Positions 27,475 to 36,924 of a stretch of DNA of 64,000 nt are shown here, one piece after another (within the stretch, counting starts at the first letter, position 1; the number at the start of each line of letters is the position of its first letter). This DNA comes from JAGVPT01 sp035505655. GTDB taxonomy: Bacteria; Bacteroidota; Ignavibacteria; UBA10030; UBA8401. The notes under the pieces are model-generated. The model searched no databases. It was not told the DNA's origin and saw nothing but the letters and a program-made list of their open reading frames with translations. The position numbers and the translations under genes were made by a program. The stretch covers positions 25,396-89,395 of the forward strand of contig DATJQP010000105.1 in assembly GCA_035505655.1 (NCBI GenBank), given 5' to 3'.

Positions 27475-28512
27475 CTACCATTCTCTCGTTTCGCCGATCA
27501 TGAAGACGAGAAACTGATCTTTGTCCAGCTTCCGGCTTTCTACCTCTTCCCACAATTTCTTCGGCGGCTCGTCGAGCGGTTCCCCCCGTTGGAACGTTCC
27601 CCAGTGGATCGCGAGCATCTTTTTCGCCCTCACGTCCAGGAAAGCCTGAACGGCATCGGCGGGGTTCATATGGTACGGCTTCAATACATCCCGCGGCTCG
27701 TACGCCCCGATCGGCAAGAGTGCAAGGTCAAACGGCCCGAGACGTTTGCCGATCTCCCCGAACCCATGAAAGTATCCGCTGTCTCCCCCGAAGTAGAGTC
27801 GGCGTCCCTTCCCGAGCACAACCCATGAGCACCAGAGGGTCGAATTCCCGTCCGTCACCCACCGCCCCGAAAAATGCTGAGCCGGCGTGCAGATGATCTT
27901 CAGTCCCAAATACGTCACCCCTTCCCACCAATCCATCTCCTCGACATTCGAAATCCCCCTGTCCTCAAACCAATCCCGCAGGCGCAGCGGAACGAAGAAC
28001 CGGGTCTTCGGATTCTTCGCCAGTTCCGTAATCGTCGACTCATCGAGGTGATCGTAGTGGTTGTGCGAGATGAGGACGATGTCGATCGGAGGGAGCTTAT
28101 CCAGGGCGATCCCCGGCTCGCCGGAACGCGGATCTCCGGCCCAACTCACCGGTCCAACTCTGTCGCTCCAGACCGGGTCGGTGAGGATGTTGAGCCCTTC
28201 AAGCTGGATGAGGCAGGTCGACTGGCCGATCCACGTGATCGTATACGGTTTGTTTTGCCTGAGGAGCGACCCGTCGTTGTAGACATGCGGGACTTCCCCC
28301 CTGGCTTTCGACAGGAATCCCCCGAACCTGCTGAGCGACCAGAGAAATGTTTTCGTCGGGGCGGTATCGTGAAAATCGGGGTCGGTGTTCCTGAATCCCC
28401 CTTCGATGTGATGGGGAGGGATCGACGTTCGGTCACCCTCCTGGGCCGTGAGTAACGCCGGGAGTAGAAGGAGAATAGAGACAGCGATGAAATGCCGGAT
28501 CGGAGAATTCAT
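27475..28512 (-). CDS. exported MBL-fold metallo-hydrolase, NAPE-PLD/UlaG-like
   Basis: 345 residues. An N-terminal hydrophobic segment (HFIAVSILLLLPALLTAQ) looks like a signal peptide. The metallo-beta-lactamase motif is HNHYDH (His150, His152, Asp154, His155). Further metal ligands are expected in PAQHFSGR, YFGGDSGYF and LAIHWGTF. The sequence around WIGQSTCLIQLEGLNILTDP matches the group that contains N-acyl-phosphatidylethanolamine phospholipase D and UlaG. Substrate cannot be assigned. It is preceded by a 252-base gap containing a strong hairpin. Confidence 0.85.
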   Translation of the reverse strand: MNSPIRHFIAVSILLLLPALLTAQEGDRTSIPPHHIEGGFRNTDPDFHDTAPTKTFLWSLSRFGGFLSKARGEVPHVYNDGSLLRQNKPYTITWIGQSTCLIQLEGLNILTDPVWSDRVGPVSWAGDPRSGEPGIALDKLPPIDIVLISHNHYDHLDESTITELAKNPKTRFFVPLRLRDWFEDRGISNVEEMDWWEGVTYLGLKIICTPAQHFSGRWVTDGNSTLWCSWVVLGKGRRLYFGGDSGYFHGFGEIGKRLGPFDLALLPIGAYEPRDVLKPYHMNPADAVQAFLDVRAKKMLAIHWGTFQRGEPLDEPPKKLWEEVESRKLDKDQFLVFMIGETREW

Positions 28513-28574
28513 AAAGTGGTGAATGCGCCTTTCGGGCGCTCATGTCATTGAACGGCTCTCCACCATCAATGTTG

Positions 28575-28597
28575 CGAAGGGGGGGTAACCCCCTTCG
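28575..28597. terminator. strong GC hairpin in the gap upstream of the MBL gene
   Basis: CGAAGGGGG and CCCCCTTCG form a perfect 9-bp stem with a GGTAA loop. There is no clear T-tract on either side. It lies between the end of the exported protein gene (28765) and the MBL start and may terminate the former. Confidence 0.45.
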
Positions 28598-28764
28598 AAA
28601 TATACTCGAATTCAGCCTCAGAAAATCAATTTTCTGCTTCGGAGGATCTCGATACAGCACGGGATCGAATGGGATCGACAACCAGCCGGCGAGCACGCGG
28701 GACAGGATTCCCCCGGGGAGTTGCGCTCTGGCGAAGGTGGGACGGGGCCGAGCCGCTTTATCCG

Positions 28765-29883
28765 TTAGTTCGCCTTCGTAGCGTCGTACCTGCTCCCCAA
28801 TGCGAGCCCAAGCGGCACATGCGCGAAGGTTACCCCGCAAAAAAACTTGTCCCACTTTCCTAACGCGAGGACAAAACCCGGTTGCATCCAGCCGAGGTCG
28901 ACAAACCCAGGGTAAACGTTGATCTCCGCATTGGGCAGCCTTGGTCCGGAGAGAAGAACCGAGGTCATCAGTGAGCTGTTCTTGTCGTAGAAAACCCCCA
29001 CCGCTCCGTCAAGGCTGGGGGTAAGAAAACGGAGCCCCTTGTAACGGTTTTCGTTGATGCGGTTGGCCACCTGCCCGACACCGACCGAGAGGGTCCCTCC
29101 GTTGTCATAGGTATATCCGACCCCGGCGATCGCATGGATTCCCCAATAGACAAACCCTGTATAGCGGGGGGCGTACGGAATGCTGTGCCTGATGACAAAT
29201 TGCTCGCCGGCGTTGAAGAGATATCCGGAGGTCGGATCGAGGATCGGTTGCATCGACCAATCGGCGAGTGACAGGTTGCTGCTGAAGAACTCCTTCACAT
29301 CGTTGATGCTGAAGAGGATAAACCCCGCGGTGTTGTAGATGAGCATGTCTGAGATACAGTCAACGCTCGATCCCCGGTATCCCCCGTTCTCCACCGTTTC
29401 GTTCATAAACTGGTAGGCCGATGTCGTGACGAACGACCAGAGGTACGGGTAGCGGTATCCGTGGTAGTCGTACCACTCCGCTGTCTTCGCATAGAGCATT
29501 CCCTCCCCGACCGTGTGGTCGGAGAAGTTCGGCATGAACTGGGCCTCCTGCGAGTTGAACTTCAGGTTGAAGAGCTCCTCATCGCTGAAACGTCCCCACC
29601 CGTAGTTGCTGATATTGTAGAGCGGACTTGAGATGTTTTGCCAGACGTTCGTCATCCCGGTGTTATACGGCTGGATGAAAACATTCTTGCTGTGGGCACC
29701 GTTGCGGAGGATGTCAAAGCTTCCGTTGATCATCGCCGACAGGGGGCTGTAGATCGCGTCCGACCCGAAATCGTTCTTCGGGTTGTAGAAATAGTAATGC
29801 TGATCCTGCGCCGGAGCAACCGGCGGGAGGACGAGAAGCACGCAGAGGATTGCCGCGATTCCGAGGAGGTGGTTGTTCTTCAT
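28765..29883 (-). CDS. exported protein of unknown function
   Basis: 372 residues from the ATG at 29883, which overlaps the MOSC gene stop by 4 bases (ATGA); the frame is open far upstream but that part lies over the MOSC gene. The signal peptide is LLGIAAILCVLLVLPPVAPAQ. The mature part is rich in aromatic residues and Asn/Gly, with alternating hydrophobic stretches toward the C-terminus, which could be beta-strands of an outer-membrane or surface protein. I do not recognise a family. The coupling to the MOSC gene is probably incidental. Confidence 0.75.
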   Translation of the reverse strand: MKNNHLLGIAAILCVLLVLPPVAPAQDQHYYFYNPKNDFGSDAIYSPLSAMINGSFDILRNGAHSKNVFIQPYNTGMTNVWQNISSPLYNISNYGWGRFSDEELFNLKFNSQEAQFMPNFSDHTVGEGMLYAKTAEWYDYHGYRYPYLWSFVTTSAYQFMNETVENGGYRGSSVDCISDMLIYNTAGFILFSINDVKEFFSSNLSLADWSMQPILDPTSGYLFNAGEQFVIRHSIPYAPRYTGFVYWGIHAIAGVGYTYDNGGTLSVGVGQVANRINENRYKGLRFLTPSLDGAVGVFYDKNSSLMTSVLLSGPRLPNAEINVYPGFVDLGWMQPGFVLALGKWDKFFCGVTFAHVPLGLALGSRYDATKAN

Positions 29884-30665
29884 TCGAGTACTTCGACCGT
29901 ATCCCCTGTGTGGATGACTGTTTCGTTGTCGGGAATAGTGTTCTGTCCAAAATATACTTCGCCGTCGCGTGCTCTGTATGTCGCGAGAGTTGTGAGGGGT
30001 TCCTTCCCCGCTACGCCTGTTTGTTGATCGACGGTTGTCGTCGCACAGCGCGAGCAGGGCTTCACGATTCGGAGGAGGAGCGTGCCGATGCGGATCCGTC
30101 TCCATGAATCTTCTTCGAACGGGCTGCACCCCTCGACGACAATGTTGGGGCGGAAACGGTTCATCGGGACCGGATGCGCCAGACGCGAGTTCAGGTCGTC
30201 GAGGGAAGCCCGGGAGAGCAGGAGGATCGGATAGGCATCGGCAAGGCTTACGATATCGGCGGGGGAGGCGTACTTCGGGTTGACTCCGCGCAGAGATTCG
30301 TCCGGCATATGGACGAGTCGGCACCGTATGCCGAGGAACGAGCTGAGCCATTCATCCGCCTCTCCTCGCGCCGGACGGACCCGCACCTCGTCTTCCCACA
30401 CACGGGCTGTGACAAAATCGCCGGCTTCCGGAACAAGGGGGAGGGCCGGCTTCCCCGGCAGATTGAGAGTGAGCGTCGTCCCCGCGACCGATGGAGTGAC
30501 GAGAGCCAATTTCGGGACTGTTCGCTGGGAAAGGAAAAGGCCCGACTCGTCGACGACCATCCATCGTCTGTCCATCCGAAGACCGCGACGCTCGACGTGG
30601 GACGATTCCAGCCGAATCCCCTTCATCGATTTCACCGGATAGATGTTGATCTCGGTTATCTGCAT
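29880..30665 (-). CDS. MOSC domain-containing protein (YcbX/mARC-like)
   Basis: 261 residues. The N-terminal MOSC beta-barrel (ITEINIYPVKSMKGIRLESS, then RRWMVVDESG) is followed by the MOSC domain with RFRPNIVV and the conserved cysteine loop KPCSRCATTTVD, which holds the molybdenum-cofactor ligand. Homologues such as YcbX and mARC reduce N-hydroxylated compounds using the molybdenum cofactor. No C-terminal ferredoxin domain is present, unlike E. coli YcbX, so a separate electron donor is required. Enzyme activity is inferred from family. Confidence 0.88.
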   Translation of the reverse strand: MQITEINIYPVKSMKGIRLESSHVERRGLRMDRRWMVVDESGLFLSQRTVPKLALVTPSVAGTTLTLNLPGKPALPLVPEAGDFVTARVWEDEVRVRPARGEADEWLSSFLGIRCRLVHMPDESLRGVNPKYASPADIVSLADAYPILLLSRASLDDLNSRLAHPVPMNRFRPNIVVEGCSPFEEDSWRRIRIGTLLLRIVKPCSRCATTTVDQQTGVAGKEPLTTLATYRARDGEVYFGQNTIPDNETVIHTGDTVEVLE

Positions 30666-30731
30666 GGGGCGGAGTTCCGTCCTTTCATCGGGACTCTGGT
30701 GCGTCGACGTGAAGGAAGATCATGGGGAGTG

Positions 30732-31142
30732 CTACGACAAGAATCGCATTTTCTGTGATTCGCTCGGGATCACGCACGCGTCGTACTTCCCGAAAAGCGC
30801 GTAACGGTTGCGTGCGGTGAGGTCGTACACGACATCCGAGATGGCGGCGGGTATGTAGCGAAGCATCGCGAGGGTACGCCAAAGACCCGGCAGAAACCTG
30901 AAAATTTCCAGCACTGCCGCGGACTTAATAAAACTATTCTTTCCCTCAATAACAACAATGAAGGAGAGCCCTTCTTGGGAGAGTCCGGCCCCGCGAAGCA
31001 ATTCTTTCGCAACTCCCGATTGGAGAGGAGCGAAGCGGACGACTCCTTCGCGGTCGTGCCGGATGACAAACTGGACGAATCTGTCGCAGAGACCGCAGAC
31101 TCCGTCGTAGAGAACGATCGGTTTGCCCGGTTCGTTGATCAC
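30732..31142 (-). CDS. DCC-family thiol-disulfide oxidoreductase-like protein
   Basis: 136 residues from GTG at 31142, which overlaps the stop of the HTTM gene (GTGA). The sequence PIVLYDGVCGLCDRFVQFVI carries the DxxCxxC signature of the DCC (DUF393) family, thioredoxin-like proteins with unproven redox function. DCC proteins are repeatedly found next to or fused with HTTM/vitamin-K-dependent carboxylase-like membrane proteins, as here, which supports a joint role. The longer upstream frame lies over the HTTM gene and is not coding. Confidence 0.85.
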   Translation of the reverse strand: MINEPGKPIVLYDGVCGLCDRFVQFVIRHDREGVVRFAPLQSGVAKELLRGAGLSQEGLSFIVVIEGKNSFIKSAAVLEIFRFLPGLWRTLAMLRYIPAAISDVVYDLTARNRYALFGKYDACVIPSESQKMRFLS

Positions 31143-32767
31143 GGAAGCCTCAGGAGAAGTTCTCGTCTCACCGGATTCCTCTTTGATTCTCCGGGGACCA
31201 CCGTGCAGACATCGCGGTAGAGTCGAACGGATGCGGCTTTTCGGATCGTCGTGTCGGCATCCGAGAAGAGAGCCAACAGAGACTTCGCCCGGTTCGTCGC
31301 CTTCAAAGAGTCGCGCTCCCACAACACCTGGGTACAAAGACCGATGAGCCGGGATGGATGGAACGCATTCTGCAATGCGCGATCACGGTACGGGTCGACT
31401 TCCGTTGTCGAGCTGTCAGGATTTGTCACAGAGATCGCAAGCGTCTGAAGGTATTTTTCTTCCACCGCCGCAAACGTCGGGTAGACGGCGAACGGCCATG
31501 AATCGATGAGTAAGAAGCCACAGAGAACGTTCACGGCGACAAGGATTATTCCAACGATGAATGCCGGAGTTCTCGCGGGAAAGATCTCCGGGCGGGATGC
31601 TTCCTTTTCGCCGCTGATCGTCCGTCCGGCGAACTTTCCGAACAACGGCTCAAGGTCTACAAAAACAATGTAGCATACCGCCAGGTTCCAAAAATTGATG
31701 TGCGCAAAGAAGTAGACCGAAAGATGAAAGACGATTCCTCCGATCGCCGCAAAACTCCGCACCCTCGGGAAAAAGAGAGCAAACAAAAAGCCAAGCTCGA
31801 AGATCAGCACCGCCACGCCGGAGAGGGAACAAAGAACGGGGTATTGGTCGATCCGGAGGGCGGGGATCCAATCAAGCCGGAACCATTGCGCGTAAAGAAT
31901 ATCCCTCATCGTTTCACCGGTCCCCCAGCCGACGCCGCCTATGACAAATTTCCAGAACCCCGCGAAGAAATAAATGACGCCCATGAGGAGCATAACGAAC
32001 CTCAGCGGCAGGAGGTATTGCGTCGATCGTTCCGGCGATGTCATTCCGGGCGACCGTTGTTTCGCGATGAGGGAATCGATCGAAAGAACCCGGCCCGATG
32101 GACTGGCGGCCACCACCGCCGCGAACCAGAGGAGGTGGTGGTAATGGTCGATCTTTCCGAAGAATTGCGGGATGCCGAGAACGTAGATCCCGAGGATCGC
32201 CGCGATTCCTGCGGAGAGGCGAGTCCGGTATCCCAGGAGTGCTCCGACACAAGCAAGTGCAAAGATTCCAGCCGCGATATCGGACCAGGCCGGAGAGATC
32301 GGCAGGAATCTGAGTATCCATCCCAACCCCGGCGGGGCAACGACAAGCTCGCGCGGAAACCCACTGTACTTTATGATGAGCGGGAGATCGGCGTAGATGA
32401 GCAAAGTCGAGAAAAGAACGATGCGAAAGGCGGCAAGGTTAAGGGGAGAGGTGGTCTCCGAAAAGAACCTCCTGATCTTGGACCTTCCGTACCGCACCGA
32501 AACAAGCGCCACAATCGACAACAGGAGCATCATTCCGCAGAGCCGCGGGATAACGGGCATGCCGTTGAGCAGAAAATAGTCGAGCGTCCTATCGGCTGGA
32601 TCAATGCTCCTGTGAATCGCGACGTACGTGTTGACAAACGATATCGATCTTCCGTTGTACGCCGCTTCGATGACCGCATCCCCGTACTTCTCCCACGCGA
32701 TCCACCCTGCGATGGAGAAGACGATGACGAGGATCGAAAGCGTTACAAAGATTCTGCGAAACACCAT
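31139..32767 (-). CDS. HTTM-domain membrane protein (vitamin K-dependent carboxylase-like)
   Basis: 542 residues from the ATG at 32767. An N-terminal membrane segment (FVTLSILVIVFSIAGWIAW) is followed by at least seven more hydrophobic segments in the first 430 residues. The HTTM core starts around LNLAAFRIVLFSTLLIYADL and includes FAGFWKFVIGGVGW. The C-terminal ~120 residues are soluble. Bacterial HTTM proteins resemble the membrane part of gamma-glutamyl carboxylase; catalytic residues cannot be assigned by eye. Coupled by overlap to the DCC gene downstream. Confidence 0.82.
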   Translation of the reverse strand: MVFRRIFVTLSILVIVFSIAGWIAWEKYGDAVIEAAYNGRSISFVNTYVAIHRSIDPADRTLDYFLLNGMPVIPRLCGMMLLLSIVALVSVRYGRSKIRRFFSETTSPLNLAAFRIVLFSTLLIYADLPLIIKYSGFPRELVVAPPGLGWILRFLPISPAWSDIAAGIFALACVGALLGYRTRLSAGIAAILGIYVLGIPQFFGKIDHYHHLLWFAAVVAASPSGRVLSIDSLIAKQRSPGMTSPERSTQYLLPLRFVMLLMGVIYFFAGFWKFVIGGVGWGTGETMRDILYAQWFRLDWIPALRIDQYPVLCSLSGVAVLIFELGFLFALFFPRVRSFAAIGGIVFHLSVYFFAHINFWNLAVCYIVFVDLEPLFGKFAGRTISGEKEASRPEIFPARTPAFIVGIILVAVNVLCGFLLIDSWPFAVYPTFAAVEEKYLQTLAISVTNPDSSTTEVDPYRDRALQNAFHPSRLIGLCTQVLWERDSLKATNRAKSLLALFSDADTTIRKAASVRLYRDVCTVVPGESKRNPVRRELLLRLP

Positions 32768-32852
32768 GGAGAGAAGAGAAGTGTGGCCACGTTGCACCGG
32801 CCGGCAATGCCGGTCATTCAATATAGTGAGAAGGGGAGAACATTGCACAGAC

Positions 32853-32875
32853 AAAAAACCCCGCCGAAGCGGGGC
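32853..32875 (-). terminator. Rho-independent terminator after nfnB
   Basis: Minus strand: GCCCCGC-TTCG-GCGGGG followed by TTTTTT. A perfect 6-bp GC stem with a stable TTCG tetraloop. It lies 22 bases past the nfnB stop and ends the nfnA-nfnB transcript. Confidence 0.9.
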
Positions 32876-32896
32876 TTGTGCAAACTGCTGCAACGA

Positions 32897-34375
32897 TCAT
32901 TTGGACATGACATACTCGTGCATCGCCGTTGCCGCCTTCTTCCCCGCTCCCATCGCCTTGATAACCGTCGCGGCGCCGATGACGATATCGCCCCCCGCCC
33001 AGACTCCTTCGCGCGAAGTCTTCCCGGTTTCGTCCGCAATGATGTTGCCGTACTTGTTCGCGGACAATCCCGGTGTTGTCTTGTTGATGAGCGGGTTGGA
33101 TCCGTTTCCCGTGGCAACAATCGCCGCTTCGACCTGGAGCACAAACTCGCTTCCTGCTATGGGGACCGGCTTCCTGCGACCGGAGGCGTCAGGTTCGCCA
33201 AGTTCCATCTTCTGGCACTCCATCGCGGAGAGCCATCCATCTGTTCCGATGAACCGTGTAGGATTCGTGAGAAGGAGAAATTCGATCCCTTCCTGCTCGC
33301 CGTGGTGGATTTCTTCCTTGCGTGCCGGCATCTCGACGTGCGAGCGCCGGTAGACGATGTAGACTTTCTCGGTCCAAGGAAGCCGCCGCGCGGTCCGTGC
33401 GGCATCCATCGCCGTGTTCCCTCCGCCGATGACCGCGACATGTTTCGCCATCGGAACGGGAGTGTCGGCATGGTTTGGAAACTCGAATCCCTTCATAAGG
33501 TTGACCCGCGTGAGAAACTCATTCGCGGAATAGACCCCGTTGAGGTTCTCGCCCGGTATCCCCATGAAGTAGGGGAGCCCGGCGCCTGTGCCGATGAAGA
33601 CGGCGTCGAATCCATCCTCGGTCATCATTTCGTCGATCGTGCGGGTCATTCCTACGACATAGTCGCATTCGATCCGGACGCCGAGCCTCTTCAAGTACTC
33701 GACCTCCGCATCGACGATCTGCTTGGGAAGCCGGAACTCCGGGATGCCGTAGACGAGGACTCCTCCCGGTTTATGAAGGGCTTCAAAGATCGTCACCGAG
33801 TGACCAAGTTTGGCGAGGTCGCCGGCGCAGGTGAGCCCGGCGGGGCCGGCTCCGATGACGGCGATGTTCTTTCCTGTCGAAGGAGGGAGTTGCGGGACAA
33901 CGACGTTCCCGGTCGAACGCTCCCAGTCGGCGACAAAGCGTTCGAGCCTGCCGATCGCGACCGGCTCTACCTTGCCGCCGATCGTGCAGACCGCCTCGCA
34001 TTGTTCTTCCTGCGGGCAGACCCTGCCGCAGACCGCCGGAAGAGCGTTGGTCTCTTTCAGCTTCTGCGCCGCAAGTCCGAAATTCCCGAGGGCGACATGG
34101 AAGATAAATTCGGGGATCTTGACGTTGACGGGGCATCCTTCCATGCACTTCGGATTCTTGCACTGAATGCACCGCTCCGCCTCCTCCACCGCCATCTCCG
34201 GCGTAAATCCGAGGGGAACCTCGAGGAAATTCTTCGCCCGTTCGAGCGGGTCCTGCTCCGGCATCGGATGGCGCGGAATCTTCATCCTCTCCTTGTTGGA
34301 CAGCTTCCTCCGCCCCTCGACCGGCGGAACCGGTTGAGGCGTTGCCACATCCTGTGCTTGATTCTCAGTCGCCAT
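32897..34375 (-). CDS. nfnB: NADH-dependent reduced ferredoxin:NADP oxidoreductase subunit B (GltD-like)
   Basis: 492 residues. The N-terminal iron-sulfur domain has cysteines at 69, 72, 77 and 81 and at 116, 120, 126 and 130. IAVIGAGPAGLTCAGDLAKL (171-190) binds FAD, and IGGGNTAMDAARTARRLP binds NAD(P). This is the GltD-like large subunit of Nfn/sulfide dehydrogenase. Its pairing with the NfnA gene 36 bases upstream supports Nfn, which bifurcates electrons between NADPH, NADH and ferredoxin. Because no other gltD is near gltB (13.7-18.3 kb), it could also serve as the reductase of glutamate synthase; the neighbour favours Nfn. Confidence 0.88.
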   Translation of the reverse strand: MATENQAQDVATPQPVPPVEGRRKLSNKERMKIPRHPMPEQDPLERAKNFLEVPLGFTPEMAVEEAERCIQCKNPKCMEGCPVNVKIPEFIFHVALGNFGLAAQKLKETNALPAVCGRVCPQEEQCEAVCTIGGKVEPVAIGRLERFVADWERSTGNVVVPQLPPSTGKNIAVIGAGPAGLTCAGDLAKLGHSVTIFEALHKPGGVLVYGIPEFRLPKQIVDAEVEYLKRLGVRIECDYVVGMTRTIDEMMTEDGFDAVFIGTGAGLPYFMGIPGENLNGVYSANEFLTRVNLMKGFEFPNHADTPVPMAKHVAVIGGGNTAMDAARTARRLPWTEKVYIVYRRSHVEMPARKEEIHHGEQEGIEFLLLTNPTRFIGTDGWLSAMECQKMELGEPDASGRRKPVPIAGSEFVLQVEAAIVATGNGSNPLINKTTPGLSANKYGNIIADETGKTSREGVWAGGDIVIGAATVIKAMGAGKKAATAMHEYVMSK

Positions 34376-34411
34376 ACGCTGATAGGGTGTCGTAAATGAT
34401 CTGGCCGGTCG

Positions 34412-35272
34412 TTACCACGCAGCCGTCTCCCGCTGTTCCTGAGCCTGGCAGATTTTGTCGAAGATCTCCATCGAGATTTTCTCCTGCGGCGAATACATCT
34501 TCTGTCTCGCCGTGAGGAGTGGAAAGTCGACCATATGAGCGTCGAACTCCGGACCGTCGACGCAGGCAAATTTCATCTTGTCGCCGACGACGACGCGGCA
34601 TGCGCCGCACATCCCGGTCCCATCCATCATGATCGGGTTGAGGCTCACGAGGGTCCGGATGCCGTGCGGCTTCGTCAGGTCGCTCACGGCTTTCATCATG
34701 ACCACGGGGCCGATCGCAAGGACGACATCCATCGGTTCGTTTTTTTGAAGCATCGACGTCAGGATTGTCGTCACGAAACCTTTGGTGCCGTAGCTCCCGT
34801 CGTCCGTCGCGATGCGCACTTCGTCGGAGATCGCGCGCATCTGCTCTTCCATAATGAGCAGACTCTTCGACCGCGCTCCGATGACGGAGATCGTCCTGTT
34901 GCCGATCTCCTTGTGAGCCCGAACGATCGGATGGATCGCCGCGATCCCGAAGCCTCCTCCAACCGCGACGAGCGTTTTTCCTTTCTCGACGTGGCTCGGG
35001 ATTCCGAACGGTCCGACGACGTCGAGCAAAGAATCCCCCACCTTCATCATACTCATCATCGTCGTAGTCTTTCCGACAGCCTGAACATAGAGGGTGATCG
35101 TCCCGTGCGCGGTGTCCCAATCGGCGAGCGTGATCGGAATTCTCTCCCCCTCTTCGTAAAGACGAAGGATCACAAACTGACCGGCCTTCGCCTTCTTCAC
35201 GATGGCCGGAGCTTTGATAACGTAGCGGTAGACTTTTGCCGCCAGGTCGTCCTTTTCAAGTATTGGGAACAC
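34412..35272 (-). CDS. nfnA: NADH-dependent reduced ferredoxin:NADP oxidoreductase subunit A
   Basis: 286 residues. The GTG at 35272 is chosen because GAGGGAG precedes it by 5 nt and the resulting start (FPILEKDDLAAKVYRYVIKA) aligns with the usual NfnA/SudB start; a GTG at 35326 would add 18 residues. Contains a flavodoxin-reductase-like FAD domain (AGQFVILRL) and an NAD-binding domain (LVAVGGGFGIAAI). A C-terminal 2Fe-2S motif GMCGACRVVV is followed by FACVDGPEFD. First gene of nfnA-nfnB, which ends at a strong terminator. It accepts or donates NADH electrons. Confidence 0.87.
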   Translation of the reverse strand: MFPILEKDDLAAKVYRYVIKAPAIVKKAKAGQFVILRLYEEGERIPITLADWDTAHGTITLYVQAVGKTTTMMSMMKVGDSLLDVVGPFGIPSHVEKGKTLVAVGGGFGIAAIHPIVRAHKEIGNRTISVIGARSKSLLIMEEQMRAISDEVRIATDDGSYGTKGFVTTILTSMLQKNEPMDVVLAIGPVVMMKAVSDLTKPHGIRTLVSLNPIMMDGTGMCGACRVVVGDKMKFACVDGPEFDAHMVDFPLLTARQKMYSPQEKISMEIFDKICQAQEQRETAAW

Positions 35273-35503
35273 CAGTACTCCCTCGATGTTTAAATCCTCC
35301 CCCGCATATTCCAACTTATGTGCCACATCTGAAGTTGAAAATCATTCGTCAATCGTTCGGTAGAGCTTCAGAAATGGGAAAGGAGGGAAGGGTGTTTCCA
35401 GAAATGGGAATGGGCTGGAGATCGTGTGGGGAAGCGATCGAGTCGGAATCACCTCTTTAGTCTCTCGCGGGCGATGCACGCATTCCCGACCTTCGCCCGG
35501 TCA

Positions 35504-36391
35504 TCAGAAGGGATATTTGTCTTCGTACCATTCTTTCGTCATATCCATCCAGAGGAACAACCCCCGCCACGAGCCGAACTCGGCATAGTGTTTTTCTATT
35601 GTCAAGTCTTTCACCTTTCTTCCTCCGGAGTGGATCTCGTAAAACTTTCCGCGCGACCACGAGTCGAGGCCGAGGTAGTCGTACCGCCCGAGGAGTTTGA
35701 GGATGTTCCCCGCTGCGTACTCTCCGACTCCTTTCACGGAGCGGACCTCCTCGAAGAGTTCGCCGGTCGGTGCATCTGAGATCCTCCATCGCTCGGGATC
35801 GATTCTTCCTTCTGAAACATTGCGCGCGAATTCGAGAAGGAACGGGGCGCGGTAGCCGCATCGGATCTCCCTTCGGAGATATGATTCCCTGCACGATGCG
35901 ATCGCTTCGGGGACGGGGAAAGACCTGACATTCTCTTCAACCTCTTCGCCGAGCTTCGAGACGAAGGCGTTCACCATCACCTCGGTAAGAGCCCAACTGC
36001 AGTTCGTTGTGCAGATCATCTTAACAACATCCTCGAAGACCGTTGCGCACCGAAGGAGTCTGCCGGCTTTCCGCTTCACGACCCACCGATAGCGCGGGTA
36101 CTTCTTCGCGAGAGCATAGAACCCTTCGAACGACTCGTCCATCCGGAGCATCGCCGCGATGGCTGGAATGACATCCCCTGGGTGGATCTTCTTTCCATTC
36201 GTGGAGCCGATGAGGATGCCATCCTTTTCACGAACGGTGACAGATCCGAAGCGCTTCCTTCCTGCCGGCACCACGAAGCGGAGTGTCTCGTTCTCCTTGT
36301 CGACAAGGAAGGGAGCGAGGGCGCACCACCCGTGACTATAGACGGTTGCCCAGAAGTTGAAGTGACGGGGAGTGGGAATGGAGAATGTCAT
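35504..36391 (-). CDS. HhH-GPD DNA glycosylase, OGG1-like
   Basis: 295 residues. The region FEDVVKMICTTNCSWALTEV (119-138) resembles the helical core of 8-oxoguanine/AlkA-type glycosylases. The helix-hairpin-helix (SVKGVGEYAAGNI, 218-230) is followed by GLDSW with the candidate catalytic Asp243. The position of a Schiff-base lysine in the hairpin is uncertain, so monofunctional activity is possible. The C-terminal end lacks the FCL iron-sulfur cysteines of EndoIII. Similar proteins are sometimes mis-named HesB. It is separated by 62 bases from the divergent DoxX gene. Confidence 0.8.
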   Translation of the reverse strand: MTFSIPTPRHFNFWATVYSHGWCALAPFLVDKENETLRFVVPAGRKRFGSVTVREKDGILIGSTNGKKIHPGDVIPAIAAMLRMDESFEGFYALAKKYPRYRWVVKRKAGRLLRCATVFEDVVKMICTTNCSWALTEVMVNAFVSKLGEEVEENVRSFPVPEAIASCRESYLRREIRCGYRAPFLLEFARNVSEGRIDPERWRISDAPTGELFEEVRSVKGVGEYAAGNILKLLGRYDYLGLDSWSRGKFYEIHSGGRKVKDLTIEKHYAEFGSWRGLFLWMDMTKEWYEDKYPF

Positions 36392-36453
36392 CAGGGGCCG
36401 TTTTGTTTTTATCCATTAATTTTGCATCTTTTCAGCGAACTGAAAGGGCTGAT

Positions 36454-36909
36454 ATGCAACAACGCTGGATCGCGTTTCTCAGAATTGTCGTCGGGCTCTT
36501 TTTCGTCGGCCAGGGGATCAACAAATTAGACTGGTACCCGTCGTCTGAATTTCTCAAGACAAGCCTTGACCGATACGCGCAAAACGCTCCGCCCCTCACG
36601 GTGTGGTACCAGAATCACGTCGCATACCCGGGAATCGAGGTCTGGACCCGGATGATTCCGACCGGAGAAATGCTCATCGGCATCGCGCTCGTCCTCGGGC
36701 TCCTGACGCTTCCAACCCTCATCATTGCGCTCGCTCTCGTCATCAACTATCACCTCGCGAACGGCGCGCTATTCTCCAACCATCTCATCTCCGACCCGTT
36801 CGGCCTTCTCCTCATCGCCAACCTTATCGTTCTCATGACCTGCAATGCCGGCAGCACGCTTGCCCTTGACGCCTCGAAAAAGAAGAAGGGGGCGAAAAGC
36901 AAGCCGTAG
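36454..36909 (+). CDS. DoxX-family membrane protein
   Basis: 151 residues from the ATG at 36454; AAGGG lies about 6 nt upstream. Four hydrophobic helices are visible: FLRIVVGLFFVGQGINKL, LIGIALVLGLLTLP, LIIALALVINYHLA and LLLIANLIVLM. The first carries the RxxxGxxFxxxGxxKL signature of the DoxX/DoxD group. The C-terminus ends in a lysine-rich tail. Bacterial DoxX proteins are linked to quinone-associated redox processes in a few cases, but the role here is unknown. It converges with the following gene, leaving 15 bases. Confidence 0.82.
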   Translation: MQQRWIAFLRIVVGLFFVGQGINKLDWYPSSEFLKTSLDRYAQNAPPLTVWYQNHVAYPGIEVWTRMIPTGEMLIGIALVLGLLTLPTLIIALALVINYHLANGALFSNHLISDPFGLLLIANLIVLMTCNAGSTLALDASKKKKGAKSKP

Positions 36910-36924
36910 TTGTTTCGGGGGTCT

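Noticed and set aside
29884..30351. N-terminal extension of the exported protein at 28765-29883
   Set aside because: It overlaps the MOSC gene out of frame and would bury the signal peptide in the middle of the protein.
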